Below are positions 1 to 9,016 of a stretch of DNA of 45,510 bases, piece by piece. Each line of letters opens with the position of its first letter. Position 1 is the first letter of the stretch. The stretch lies in NCBI GenBank assembly GCA_009780955.1, contig WQZB01000042.1, positions 1 through 45,510 of the forward strand. Direction: 5' to 3'. The notes beneath the pieces were generated by a model. The model had not been told where the DNA came from, did no database searches, and saw nothing but the letters and a program-made list of their open reading frames with translations. Origin of the DNA: Polyangiaceae bacterium. GTDB taxonomy: Bacteria; Myxococcota_A; Polyangia; Polyangiales; Polyangiaceae. A program made the translations under genes and the position numbers.

Positions 1-66
1 GACACAATCCGTCGTGGCCACAAAATTCCATGCTACCCAACGTGTTATCTGGGCGCGGATTGGAAT
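1..66. other. Left edge, no gene recognised
   Basis: The first 66 bases precede repeat copy A1. They can be translated in more than one frame, but none of the translations resembles a known family or continues the MATE transporter frame found after the repeat. It may be the end of a gene lying outside the window or non-coding sequence. Confidence 0.3.
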
Positions 67-176
67 GGCCTTCCCCGGCGGCGCGCAGGAAGGCGGCCTT
101 GCCGCCTGACGAGCACCAGCCCAGGGGAAGGCAGACCATGGCGAGCCGTAGGCGTAGCCATGGTGGATGGGGCCCC
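67..176 (+). repeat. Structured repeat family A, copy A1
   Basis: About 110 bp, closely similar to copies at 2576-2685 and 3840-3949. It can fold into three stems. An outer stem pairs GCCTTCCCC (68-76) with GGGGAAGGC (124-132). It encloses a hairpin AGGCGGC-CTT-GCCGCCT (91-107). A separate stem pairs ACCATGGC (136-143) with GCCATGGT (157-164). The enclosed hairpin differs from copies A2 and A3 at four base pairs, each changed on both sides. That covariation indicates the fold matters. The repeat interrupts the 3' part of a MATE gene and supplies an in-frame ATG at 138. Confidence 0.85.
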
Positions 177-326
177 AAAATTCCGCTCGCCCTGCTCCTC
201 GGATTTCACGCGGGCTGGGGTGCACCGGGCCTTTGGTGGGGACTGCTCGTCGGGCTCGTCGTTGTCGCGGGCCTGCTCACATGGCGCTTCGTGCGCATCT
301 CGCGCGGCCATATTGAGAGGGTGTAG
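138..326 (+). pseudogene. MATE-family efflux transporter, C-terminal remnant
   Basis: From about 177 to 326 the sequence encodes the last two helices of a MATE (NorM-type) drug/sodium antiporter. The visible segment IPLALLLGFHAGWGAPGLWW followed by GLLVGLVVVAGLL is the typical end of that family, closing with ISRGHIERV and a TAG stop. Full-length MATE proteins are about 450 residues, so nearly everything is missing. Upstream lies repeat A1, which provides the only nearby ATG (138) and adds MASRRRSHGGWGP. The sequence before the repeat is not MATE-like. I infer a gene broken by repeat-associated rearrangement; a short expressed fusion peptide cannot be excluded. Confidence 0.6.
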
Positions 327-340
327 GTGGATTCACTCGC

Positions 341-1759
341 TCACTCGTCGACCGTCGACTCGAACTCAAAACCGGGTGCGCCGTCGACTCCTTCGTCATC
401 CCCTGGCTCGTCTAAACCCCCTCGCAGCAGGTATGCAGGGCCCTCCATCACTTCTACCTTTACGTCAAGGTGGCCTTTCTTGATGTCGGGACTTGATGCT
501 GCATAGATCTGGTACTCAATGTGGAAGCCCGTTGGAACGCACCCGGTAGCGAACCACGCCTGGAACCGAGGAAGCTCGATGCTGGAATGGTGATTGACGC
601 CGTGCACAAGGATGCGTACGTGGCGCTTATCCTTTGGATCGAAGACGAGTCGCTTTGAAGACAGCCCGCTAACAAGAGGGACTATCAGGCCCGACAGGCC
701 CGGTCGTTGGGGCATGAACGCCGAAGACTGCAAAGCCTTTATCGCCGCTGCAGCCCCACTTTCTAACACAAATCCTCTCCCCAAATACTTGTGGAGGGGA
801 GTCTCAATCTCTTTTGGTTTAGGTGGCAAGGGCCGTTCTTTGACCTTCGGTAAGGATCGCTTCTCGCCAATAGCGACGTTGGCGAGAAACGAAAGGTCGA
901 TTTCGATGTCGTTGGCGTTCCCTATCCCGTCATTCGCGAGCACCAGCTTAACATCGAAGGTGTGCGCCCGCATAACTGCAGCCTCCCTATGCTCGACCAT
1001 CCACTTGCGCAGCTGCTCGAGATACTCGTCTACCAACAACGGGCTCGGCGGGCGGTGCGTGATGTTCAGCCCGAACTTACGTGCGATTTCAAAGCCAGCA
1101 CGTTCGGACGCCAGCTCTTCGTCGAGGTCTTTGTCTGTAGGCCTTTCGAGACCATGCAACTTGATCGAAAGGGGATTCGAACCTCCGGCGAAACCTAGCG
1201 ATAGGTTCGGCGCAGGGTTCACTCGCTTTTCCAGCTCAATGATCTTCTTTTTTAGCTCCCGTTTCTCCAGCTCCGTCTCGTCCGGTTCGTCGGCGAGACG
1301 TTGGTCTGCTGGAGGACAAACAACAGCAATATCAAAGCCATCGGCCATGCAGGTAAGGAGGATATCCGAGGTTACACATACGACAGGGACATTCGGATAC
1401 TGCCTGCGGTCACGGAGAATGCAAGCGATAAGCCGGTCGTCAGCAACGGCTGGATCCAGGCTATGTTCCGCGAAGAGGTCCGCCTTGGGCTCGTGTGCAT
1501 TCACTTCGACGCGAACGCGGGGGCGTATCTGCCAATTCTTCGTATTCCGAAGGTCGCCGATCCATGACGACCAGTCCCGAGCGCGTTTCTGGATCGTCCC
1601 CCGACTTCGATCCTTCTTGTCGTTGACCTCACGTAGCAGGACAGACGTGACGACAAGCATGACCTCCTCCGCCTCTACGACGGCACACCAGTCGATCTCC
1701 CTAAACGCTCGGTAGTGGAGTGCCACGTTCGCGTCTGGGTACACGCGCTTCACGATCAT
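341..1759 (-). CDS. Large PIN-domain protein
   Basis: A 472-residue protein whose first ~150 residues have the layout of a PIN ribonuclease domain: YPDANVALHY with D9, then SVLLREV with E44, then DPAVADDRLIACIL with D107/D108, then VTSD with D132. These acidic residues would bind the metal ions used for RNA cleavage. Residues about 158-176 form a charged, probably coiled-coil helix (ELEKRELKKKIIELEKRV). The remaining ~290 residues, rich in beta-like stretches, match nothing I recognise. It is far longer than VapC toxins (~130-150 aa), so it may be a stand-alone defence or RNA-processing nuclease. It is transcribed divergently from the toxin-antitoxin pair, with about 95 bp between the starts. 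Base composition looks less GC-rich than the housekeeping genes, consistent with acquisition. Confidence 0.7.
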   Translation of the reverse strand: MIVKRVYPDANVALHYRAFREIDWCAVVEAEEVMLVVTSVLLREVNDKKDRSRGTIQKRARDWSSWIGDLRNTKNWQIRPRVRVEVNAHEPKADLFAEHSLDPAVADDRLIACILRDRRQYPNVPVVCVTSDILLTCMADGFDIAVVCPPADQRLADEPDETELEKRELKKKIIELEKRVNPAPNLSLGFAGGSNPLSIKLHGLERPTDKDLDEELASERAGFEIARKFGLNITHRPPSPLLVDEYLEQLRKWMVEHREAAVMRAHTFDVKLVLANDGIGNANDIEIDLSFLANVAIGEKRSLPKVKERPLPPKPKEIETPLHKYLGRGFVLESGAAAAIKALQSSAFMPQRPGLSGLIVPLVSGLSSKRLVFDPKDKRHVRILVHGVNHHSSIELPRFQAWFATGCVPTGFHIEYQIYAASSPDIKKGHLDVKVEVMEGPAYLLRGGLDEPGDDEGVDGAPGFEFESTVDE

Positions 1760-1854
1760 TCAGTCCAATCTCCGCGTACGCCTGTCCGGTGTCAACACGC
1801 CGCTCCCGAGGCCACATGCACGCGAAAAGAACCACGTATGCTAAAATCGACGCG

Positions 1855-2100
1855 ATGTCGAAGCAGACGGCCATCAAGCTTCAAGTCGAAGTCGGCCCGG
1901 ACCACACGATCAAACTCCCAGACGAGGTTCCCGTCGGTCCTGCCGAGGTGATCGTCCTCGTGTCCGAAGGTAGCTCCGTGCGACCGATCGCCGAAAAGAG
2001 CTTGCTCGGCCTCTTTGCCGACGAACCAGAGGTCGTGGACGAGGCAATGGCGCACATTCGTGAGCGGCGTAAGAGCTGGCGAATGCGGCCGGCAACATGA
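1855..2100 (+). CDS. VapB/AbrB-like antitoxin
   Basis: An 81-residue protein overlapping the following PIN toxin by four bases (ATGA), the usual arrangement for a type II toxin-antitoxin operon. The N-terminal part (LQVEVGPDHTIKLPDEVPVG) looks like a short beta-hairpin DNA-binding domain of the AbrB/DUF2281 kind. The C-terminal part (SLLGLFADEPEVVDEAMAHI, then RERRKSW) is the helical tail that in such families wraps around the toxin. The start at 1855 was chosen because the conserved-looking part begins there; earlier in-frame ATGs extend into the divergent promoter region. By family, it should neutralise VapC and repress its own promoter. The exact antitoxin subfamily is uncertain. Confidence 0.75.
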   Translation: MSKQTAIKLQVEVGPDHTIKLPDEVPVGPAEVIVLVSEGSSVRPIAEKSLLGLFADEPEVVDEAMAHIRERRKSWRMRPAT

Positions 2101-2534
2101 GCCGCGCGCTTCTCGATACGGATATCTTCTCGGAGATTCTCAAGGGCCGAGATCCGACCGTCGCCCGCGCGGGTGCCGACTACCTTGCTCGCCATGGCGA
2201 GTTCATTGTGTCCGTCGTGAGCGCAATGGAGATCGCGTACGGCCTACGCCGCGCAGACCGATTCGAGCAGCTCGAGGAGTTCGCGTCGACGCTCAAGACA
2301 ACGTGCAACGTCCTCCCGTTCGAAGAACCCGCAGCACTTCTCGCGGGCCGCATCGAGGCCGATCTCGAGAAGCGCGGCACGCCCATCGATTTCACCGACG
2401 TGATGATCGCTGCAACGGCGCTTGTGGTGCGCCTGCCCGTGGTGACCGGAAACGTGATGCACTTCGAGGCGGTGAAGAAAGCCGGCTACGAGCTTTCTAT
2501 CGAGAACTGGCGCGAGACCCATCTACGAGCATGA
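2097..2534 (+). CDS. vapC: VapC-type PIN-domain toxin
   Basis: A 145-residue PIN-domain ribonuclease, normal length for VapC. The metal-binding acidic residues are visible: D7 in LLDTDIF, E45 in SAMEIAYG, D98 and D101 in TPIDFTDVMIAAT, and the VTGN segment near residue 117. VapC toxins cut tRNA or rRNA and stop translation when the antitoxin is degraded. The start overlaps the antitoxin stop, implying translational coupling. The stop codon lies about 40 bp before structured repeat A2. Function follows from family membership; the RNA target cannot be read from the sequence. Confidence 0.92.
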   Translation: MSRALLDTDIFSEILKGRDPTVARAGADYLARHGEFIVSVVSAMEIAYGLRRADRFEQLEEFASTLKTTCNVLPFEEPAALLAGRIEADLEKRGTPIDFTDVMIAATALVVRLPVVTGNVMHFEAVKKAGYELSIENWRETHLRA

Positions 2535-2575
2535 GGAGCATGAACATTCCGTTTTGCGAGGATGCAACACTCGCG

Positions 2576-2718
2576 CGCCTTCCCCGGCGGCGCGCAGGAA
2601 GGGCCGCTTCGGCCCTGACGAGCACCAGCCCGGGGGAAGGCAGACCATGGCGAGCCGAAGGCGAAGCCATGGTGGATGGGGCCCCCACATCTCGCGCGGC
2701 CCCATCGAGAGGGTGTAG
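2576..2718 (+). repeat. Structured repeat family A, copy A2 with MATE-derived tail
   Basis: Positions 2576-2685 repeat copy A1 with the same three-stem layout: outer stem 2577-2585 with 2633-2641, hairpin AGGGCCG-CTT-CGGCCCT at 2600-2616, and an ACCATGGC/GCCATGGT stem. It is followed directly by ATCTCGCGCGGCC...GAGAGGGTGTAG (to 2718). This is nearly the same as the last 30 bases of the MATE remnant at 296-326, but without the hydrophobic segment between. A2 therefore looks like a duplicated, internally deleted version of the A1 locus. It sits directly after vapC. Confidence 0.85.
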
Positions 2719-2740
2719 ATCGTCAACTCGAAAGCGGGCC
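2719..2740. repeat. Solo end of MITE-like family B
   Basis: CGTCAACTCGAAAGCGGGC (2721-2739) matches the terminal inverted repeat of family B (CGTCAACTTGAAAGCGGGC in the copy at 25320-25443) at all but one position. The rest of the element is absent. The remnant forms the last codons and the TGA stop of the unknown minus-strand gene ending at 2723. Confidence 0.6.
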
Positions 2741-3676
2741 AAGTGCAGCATGCACGCTTTCGACGATGGCAACAACCAAGGCAACCGGGGGATCAGGCAA
2801 AATGTTGACGCCACGATTCGCCCACGGTGCTGACCACACGACTTCCACGGTGCCGTTGGCGATGACGAGCTGCTCGATAGGATGCATGAGAAGCAGCTGA
2901 CGAACTGAATCGGTGAGAAGAGCAGCCGCAATGCCTGGGTTGCCATCGACTTGACACGCCCTATCGAAGGCGGCGTCGCCAGAAAGACTAGCGCTGCCAA
3001 GGGCCTTGCCAAGCCATTTGAACGTTCGCCCAAGCATGTCGAGCGCAGCGAGCCGCTGGACGAAAAGAGTAATGCCACTCGGGATCGACGCGCGCAAACG
3101 GCATGTCACCCGTCCCGACGTAGCCACCAAGAACGTCGATGGGCCGTGTCCGTATGCGGCGAGCAGAAGGTCGACGTCTCGTTCACGAAAGCGAGCGCAC
3201 ACTCCCTCGGTGTAACCCCAAGTCGTGATGACAGCGTCTTTGCGCGAAGCAAGGCTCTCGACCACGAGATTACCCACAGCAAGCGGCCCTTCCCGTTGCC
3301 CAAACGCCGATATCGGAAAAAACCAAGGGAATTCAGGCTCTGGAGGACACTGTGGAAGAGGAACCGTTTCCCGCGCCTTTTGGACGGCTCGGTCGACTTC
3401 GCCAAGCTTGCTCGAAAGTTGCGCGATCGCTTCTTCCCAACTTTGAAACTCTTGTTCGTCGGAAGGAACAACGGTGTGGACGCGATTCACCAGATTGGCG
3501 ATTTCGCCTACGAGGGGCGCCGGCACGACTGCGCATCGTACCGGCGCATACCGATTCCTCAGCTGTCGAACGTGAGCGAGCTTTTCTTCCACGCGCTCGT
3601 TGAGCCCCGATGGCAATCGGTACGGCGACGTGCCCTCGATGCGCTCACTCATTAAGGAAGCTTTCATATTGGTCAT
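2723..3676 (-). CDS. Hypothetical protein, 317 aa
   Basis: Predicted soluble protein of 317 residues; no family recognised. The N-terminal third is helical and charged (NERVEEKLAHVRQLRNRY, then EEAIAQLSSKLGEVDRAVQ), suggesting a coiled coil. The C-terminal half has alternating hydrophobic segments without a clear motif. The ATG at 3676 was chosen because it overlaps an upstream stop as TAATG and has GGAGG-like bases before it; in-frame ATGs at 3667 and 3652 are alternatives. The last codons (GPLSS, TGA) derive from a family B repeat end, so the native C-terminus may have been replaced. Function unknown. Confidence 0.6.
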   Translation of the reverse strand: MTNMKASLMSERIEGTSPYRLPSGLNERVEEKLAHVRQLRNRYAPVRCAVVPAPLVGEIANLVNRVHTVVPSDEQEFQSWEEAIAQLSSKLGEVDRAVQKARETVPLPQCPPEPEFPWFFPISAFGQREGPLAVGNLVVESLASRKDAVITTWGYTEGVCARFRERDVDLLLAAYGHGPSTFLVATSGRVTCRLRASIPSGITLFVQRLAALDMLGRTFKWLGKALGSASLSGDAAFDRACQVDGNPGIAAALLTDSVRQLLLMHPIEQLVIANGTVEVVWSAPWANRGVNILPDPPVALVVAIVESVHAALGPLSS

Positions 3677-3840
3677 TACGGCTCCGCCTCCGCTAAGGGC
3701 GGATCTTCGATACAGCCGCCTACGATAATAGGACCGACCGCGAGCCCGCCACATAACTCCTTCTTCCCGTTGTGATCCGCATCGCGCACACCAACGTGCG
3801 CTGCCACCGCATGCACCACGGCACGATGCAGTGACCACGC
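3676..3840 (-). pseudogene. Truncated reading frame upstream of the unknown gene
   Basis: An open frame on the minus strand ends in GGLAVGPIIVGGCIEDPPL, AEAEP and a TAA that overlaps the next gene's ATG (TAATG, 3674-3678). That coupling is typical of a real upstream cistron. Going upstream, the frame runs straight into repeat A3 at 3840, and no recognisable start remains except an ATG inside the repeat. I infer the 3' end of a gene cut off by the repeat. The family is not recognisable from about 55 residues. Confidence 0.4.
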
Positions 3841-3949
3841 GCCTTCCCCGGCCGCGCGCAGGAAGGGCCGCTTCGGCCCTGACGAGCACCAGCCCGGGGG
3901 AAGGCAGACCATGGCGAGCCGAAGGCGAAGCCATGGTGGATGGGGCCCA
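3840..3949 (+). repeat. Structured repeat family A, copy A3
   Basis: Third copy of the ~110-bp structured repeat, nearly identical to A2. Outer stem GCCTTCCCC (3841-3849) with GGGGAAGGC (3897-3905), inner hairpin AGGGCCG-CTT-CGGCCCT (3864-3880), then the ACCATGGC/GCCATGGT stem. It ends two bases before the stop codon of the FGE-like lipoprotein gene, so it could act as a 3' processing or termination structure for that transcript. Confidence 0.85.
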
Positions 3950-3951
3950 TT

Positions 3952-5793
3952 TCAATACAAGCGCATGCAGCGCGCGCCAGTCTTGCCGTACTTGTCGACG
4001 AAGTTGACGCCCGTTGTCCACAAGGGCCCATATCCAGCGAGATGGCCTTCCCACGACGAGCCAGTCCATCCGTACCAGCCACCGTTGTATTGGGAAAATT
4101 CGAGCATGTTGCCTCCGAGGTCCATCCACGACTCCTGCGGCGCGGGGCGGGCTTGGCTTGCGATGTCGCCCGGGAACCGGCCGGGGGGCGCGATGATGGG
4201 CGTAAAGTCATTCGCGAACGTGCCGTAATCGACCAGCGGGAAGAGGTAACGTGGATCTTTCGCGCCGAAGTTCGACACCCCTGCGTTGTAATTGGCAATC
4301 TTAGCAACCTCATCAGCGGGGGTTGGGGTATCGCCCCACGGCCAGGCTTTCGGCCCGTACGCCGCCGATATCGCGTCACGGCTTATGAGGTAGCCGCCAT
4401 CCCATGCGCAGAACGCCGCGAACATCATGGCCGTCATGCAGTTCATCGATTTCTCATCGAGGATATCTTGAGAAATGGTGCGCGGCGGCTCCCCGAAATA
4501 TGCCATTTGCGTGGCGTCGGACCAATACGTCCGATGGCCGTACGCGCCCGCGTTCATTCCGCAGCCGCTCGTTGCAGTCTGCTCACCAGGCTGCACGCCT
4601 CGGTAGTACGACGTGGGCCCGAGCTGATCGGCGAGCCCCATGTCGAGATCGATGGTGGTTGGCTGCCCATTGGGATCCGTCACATAATAAGGAAACGTCA
4701 CGACTTGACCGGTCTTCTTCGAAGGCAATCCATCGGCCTGCGACGTAAACCCGGTCGATGCAGGGAATCCCGTTTTAGGGAACATGGCGGCGAGAATCGG
4801 ATCGACCAGGATGCGCTCCTTCACCCAAGCCTGGATGTTCGGGACGCCACCGTATTGCGCCTCGATCGCCGCGACCCACGCGCGCACGCGGCCCGAGGTG
4901 ATTTCATATTTGTCGACGTAGACGTTCTTGGTAACACCGCCCGCGTCCTTCATCGTGAGGCCGGGCACCTGCAATGTCTTGCAGCAGCTCTCGTGATTCG
5001 ACGCGACTTCGGTGGGGCCGCAGCTATAGCCGCCGTGCAAAGCCCGACAACTCGGGGCTTCGACGCATAATTTGTAATTTGCACACACCGTACTTTCGCA
5101 ATCGGTGTCGACCTGACAGCTCTTGGCCAGCGCACAAGGGGGCGCCGCGGGAACCGTAACACCGTCGAACGACTGCTCCGCGCCACCGCAGTCCACGTCC
5201 GTCTCCGTGCCATTTTGGACGCCGTCACTCGACGTTGGCAGAGCGCATTGGTCGTTTACGCAATAGCCCAATCCGCAATCCGTTCCGGCAATGCACGCCT
5301 TTCCCAAGGAGCATTTTTTCGCGTTCAGTCCACCACAATCAATGTCGGTCTCGCCGTTGTTCTTCTTGCCGTCCGTATCGCTCGGGGCCGCGCAAATGCC
5401 GGCATTGCAGATGGACTCGCAGTCGTCATTGACATTGCATTGGGCGTTTTCAGGGCACGGCGTACCCGAATCACCTCCGCAGTCCACATCCGTCTCGCCG
5501 GCATCCCTGCGCCCGTCGGAGTGTGCGTTGTCGGCTGGTGGCGTACAGAGCCCACTTGCGTCGCAATAGTCGCTCGTGCAGTCGGCGTCGATCTGACAGA
5601 CGATTCCATCTGCACACGCCGTTGAGGTACCCAAACCACATGTCTTGTCCGGAGGCACGCAATCGGCATCGTTGCCGTCGGTGCACGAGCTCATACCTGC
5701 CTTCGGCTCGTTCGACTTGGCAGGGATGTCTGGCGTGTTCGACGAAGAACATGCCGCGACGACGAACAAAAACAACCACCATTTTTGATGCAT
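3952..5793 (-). CDS. Cys-rich lipoprotein with FGE/SUMF1-like domain
   Basis: A 613-residue secreted lipoprotein. The start at 5793 gives a short signal (MHQKWWLFLF) and a good lipobox VAAC with C15 as the lipidated cysteine; a longer in-frame start exists but would bury the signal. Residues about 30-270 carry several cysteine modules of the form DG-x-x-N-x-x-ETD-x-DCGG (for example NNGETDIDCGG, NGTETDVDCGG), common in myxobacterial surface proteins. The C-terminal ~300 residues look like a formylglycine-generating-enzyme/sulfatase-modifying domain: YVDKYEITSGRVRAWV near its start, DLGGNMLEFS, and the terminal GARCMRLY corresponding to the family's G-x-RC ending. Many such domains are not active FGEs but ligand-binding or structural. 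Repeat A3 abuts the stop codon. Confidence 0.8.
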   Translation of the reverse strand: MHQKWWLFLFVVAACSSSNTPDIPAKSNEPKAGMSSCTDGNDADCVPPDKTCGLGTSTACADGIVCQIDADCTSDYCDASGLCTPPADNAHSDGRRDAGETDVDCGGDSGTPCPENAQCNVNDDCESICNAGICAAPSDTDGKKNNGETDIDCGGLNAKKCSLGKACIAGTDCGLGYCVNDQCALPTSSDGVQNGTETDVDCGGAEQSFDGVTVPAAPPCALAKSCQVDTDCESTVCANYKLCVEAPSCRALHGGYSCGPTEVASNHESCCKTLQVPGLTMKDAGGVTKNVYVDKYEITSGRVRAWVAAIEAQYGGVPNIQAWVKERILVDPILAAMFPKTGFPASTGFTSQADGLPSKKTGQVVTFPYYVTDPNGQPTTIDLDMGLADQLGPTSYYRGVQPGEQTATSGCGMNAGAYGHRTYWSDATQMAYFGEPPRTISQDILDEKSMNCMTAMMFAAFCAWDGGYLISRDAISAAYGPKAWPWGDTPTPADEVAKIANYNAGVSNFGAKDPRYLFPLVDYGTFANDFTPIIAPPGRFPGDIASQARPAPQESWMDLGGNMLEFSQYNGGWYGWTGSSWEGHLAGYGPLWTTGVNFVDKYGKTGARCMRLY

Positions 5794-5996
5794 AAGTCGC
5801 ACGTTGCCTTCCCTAATAAGTGCGTGCGCGATAGGGCGCGCCACGTTATAGGTTTAAGTTTAGGCACGACAACCCGTTTGCGACAGCAAAAGAACACCGC
5901 GCACACCGCACACATCCTCGGCGTTCTCAAGCGGTGCGCTGAAACGCGCAACGAGCGACGCGCGCGTGCGAGTCACCTTGTCAGTGAGTCACCTCC

Positions 5997-7211
<1,215 letters not shown>

Positions 7212-7212
7212 T

Positions 7213-7797
7213 TCAGTTCTCTCCTCGCTTCCAAGCCTTGCGACCGAATGACATGCCTTCGTCGGCGCGGAACGGCGCGAGCTTTTCCAAGGGGACGCCG
7301 GCTTCTTCTTCCGTGCGATAGGGAATGAGCGGCTGCGTTTTGTTGGCCGGATAGTCCTTGAGAAGCGGGTGCCCCTCGAACTCAGGATAAAGGAGAATGC
7401 GGCGCAGGTCGGGGTGGCCTTTGAACGTGACGCCCATTAAATCGTACGTTTCGCGCTCAAACCAGTTTGCACCCGGCCACACATCGGTAATCGAGTCGAT
7501 TTCGGATCCGCCCCTATCGGCGTTGCCAACGCGCGCTTTGATGCGAATGCGGTGACGGCGCGAAACGGAATAAAGATGCACGACGACCTCGATGCGCGGA
7601 TTGCGATCGGGATAGTCAACACCGCAAAGATCGACAAGCATATCGAAATTCATTTGCGGATCATGACGTAGAAATACGCAGACTTCCTTCCAACGCGAAG
7701 TCGTCACCAAGGCCGTATCGTCACCCCACGCCGAATGCGTTTCGATAATGGCGTCACCAAACTTGTCTTTGAGGACTTGAAGCACGCGCTCGCTCAT
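7213..7797 (-). CDS. nuoC: NADH-quinone oxidoreductase subunit C
   Basis: A 194-residue NuoC (30-kDa subunit) of complex I, a peripheral-arm scaffold protein without cofactors. The signature region is clear: WPGANWFERETYDLMGVTF, then GHPDLRRILLYPEFEGHPL and LKDYPAN. It overlaps nuoB by four bases (ATGA-type) and is followed at once by nuoD, so the genes are translated as one operon. NuoC and NuoD are separate here, not fused as in Escherichia coli. Confidence 0.97.
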   Translation of the reverse strand: MSERVLQVLKDKFGDAIIETHSAWGDDTALVTTSRWKEVCVFLRHDPQMNFDMLVDLCGVDYPDRNPRIEVVVHLYSVSRRHRIRIKARVGNADRGGSEIDSITDVWPGANWFERETYDLMGVTFKGHPDLRRILLYPEFEGHPLLKDYPANKTQPLIPYRTEEEAGVPLEKLAPFRADEGMSFGRKAWKRGEN

Positions 7798-8381
7798 CGT
7801 GCGGCCTCCTCTCGGCGAAGGCGGAGCTGGACTAGCGTTGCGGGATCTTCACGTGGCTTGACGACTCGGGGCCTGCGATCTCCACTTGTGATCTTGTCTT
7901 GCAGAAGCATGAGGCCATCGATGACGGCTTCGGGCCGCGGAGGACAACCCGGAACGTAGATATCGCAAGGAATGATTTTGTCGATTCCTGGCAGCGTCGT
8001 GTAGTTGTCGTAAAAACCACCGGAGCTCGCGCATGTGCCAAAGGCTAAAACCCATTTGGGCTCCATCATTTGCTCGTAAATGCGTTTGAGCACCGGCGCC
8101 TGGCGCTGGCTGATGGTTCCCACGACCCAAAGCAAGTCGCTCTGGCGAGGCGAAAAACGCGGTGCCTCTGCGCCAAAACGCGCGGAGCCGTCGAACCGAG
8201 GGCTCGTCAGAGCCATGAACTCCATCCCGCAGCACGCGGTGACGAAAGGATATTTGAAGAGCGACCACTTGCGTGCCCAACCGAGCAGCGCGCCGACCTT
8301 GGTTGTTGCAAACCCCGAGTTGGAGCTGCTGCCCAGCGTGACTGTATGCGGTCCGCCGGCGTCCGACTTCAACTCTCCCAT
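7794..8381 (-). CDS. nuoB: NADH-quinone oxidoreductase subunit B
   Basis: A 195-residue NuoB (PSST subunit), which carries the [4Fe-4S] cluster N2 that passes electrons to quinone. The four cluster cysteines are visible: the adjacent pair in TACCGMEFM, one in FGTCASSGG and one in YVPGCPPRPE. The start at 8381 (MGELKSD) overlaps the end of nuoA by 13 bases and fits the family's length; the frame is open further upstream, but that extension is only antisense/overlap sequence. Confidence 0.97.
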   Translation of the reverse strand: MGELKSDAGGPHTVTLGSSSNSGFATTKVGALLGWARKWSLFKYPFVTACCGMEFMALTSPRFDGSARFGAEAPRFSPRQSDLLWVVGTISQRQAPVLKRIYEQMMEPKWVLAFGTCASSGGFYDNYTTLPGIDKIIPCDIYVPGCPPRPEAVIDGLMLLQDKITSGDRRPRVVKPREDPATLVQLRLRREEAAR

Positions 8382-8731
8382 TCGAGAGCTCCCTTCTTCA
8401 CGACGTAAACGAGAGCAACGATGACCACACCGAGAAAGCCAAACATCGACCCCACACCAACCCACCCAAGGCTTTTGAATTGAATCGCCCATGGGTAAAG
8501 AAAGACAGTTTCGATGTCGAAAACCACAAAGAGAATCGCCGTCAGATAAAACTTGACCGAGGGCCTGAGGTGGCGACCGCCGGAGCTTTCCGAGCCGCAC
8601 TCGAACGGCTTCATTTTCTCGACAGTTTTGTTGACCTTTCCACCAAGGTAGGTGGCCCCCAGAAAAAATGCCCCAGCGAGCAGCGCTGCCACGGCAATCA
8701 TCAAGAACATCGGCGCGTAAAGGGCGATCAT
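8369..8731 (-). CDS. nuoA: NADH-quinone oxidoreductase subunit A
   Basis: A 120-residue membrane subunit (ND3 homologue) of complex I with three predicted membrane helices. The loop between the first and second helix contains the family motif MKPFECGSES, with the conserved cysteine that lies near the quinone channel. The second helix is followed by FDIETVFLYPWA. It is the first gene of the nuoABCD run, so the operon promoter should lie in the ~115 bp between its start and the palindrome cluster at 8848. Confidence 0.97.
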   Translation of the reverse strand: MIALYAPMFLMIAVAALLAGAFFLGATYLGGKVNKTVEKMKPFECGSESSGGRHLRPSVKFYLTAILFVVFDIETVFLYPWAIQFKSLGWVGVGSMFGFLGVVIVALVYVVKKGALEWES

Positions 8732-8847
8732 CCAGAGTGTTCCTTGTGAGACAGATGAGACTTACAGGCTTTAGTGCCACGCAGCTCCGAAAGTCAACGG
8801 CGCGCTCATAAAAGGCGGGCACCCACAAGGGCCAACAAACGCAATCC

Positions 8848-9016
8848 GTAGGGGTGTATGGCCATACACCCCTACACCGCAACCGCCAACAAAACGCAAT
8901 GCGTAGGGGCGCCATTCATGGCGCCCAACCGTGGCGGCCGATCCGAGGGCGCGATGAATCTCACCCCTACGTCCAACAAACGCAATGCGTAGGGGCGACC
9001 CTTGTGGTCGCCTTAG
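8848..9016. repeat. Cluster of four REP-like GTAGGGG palindromes
   Basis: Four hairpins share GTAGGGG/CCCCTAC flanks but have different cores. 8848-8875 is a perfect 28-bp palindrome with core TGTATGGCCATACA. 8903-8926 has core GCGCCATTCATGGCGC. 8947-8970 has GCGCGATGAATC with a decayed right arm. 8989-9016 has core GCGACCCTTGTGGTCGC. The spacers also recur, for example CAACAAACGCAATGC directly before a hairpin. A partial relative is at 8815-8830. The last hairpin overlaps the TAA stop of the TPR gene ending at 9013. The cluster lies between nuoA's start side and that stop and could serve as a terminator. Confidence 0.85.

Noticed and set aside
594-1715. A 373-codon plus-strand frame opposite the PIN gene
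   Set aside because: Ser/Arg-rich low-complexity translation without motifs; the minus strand carries the PIN active-site pattern.
8848-9016. CRISPR array
   Set aside because: Regularly flanked hairpins with short spacers, but spacers recur between loci, the repeats differ in their cores and no cas genes are near.
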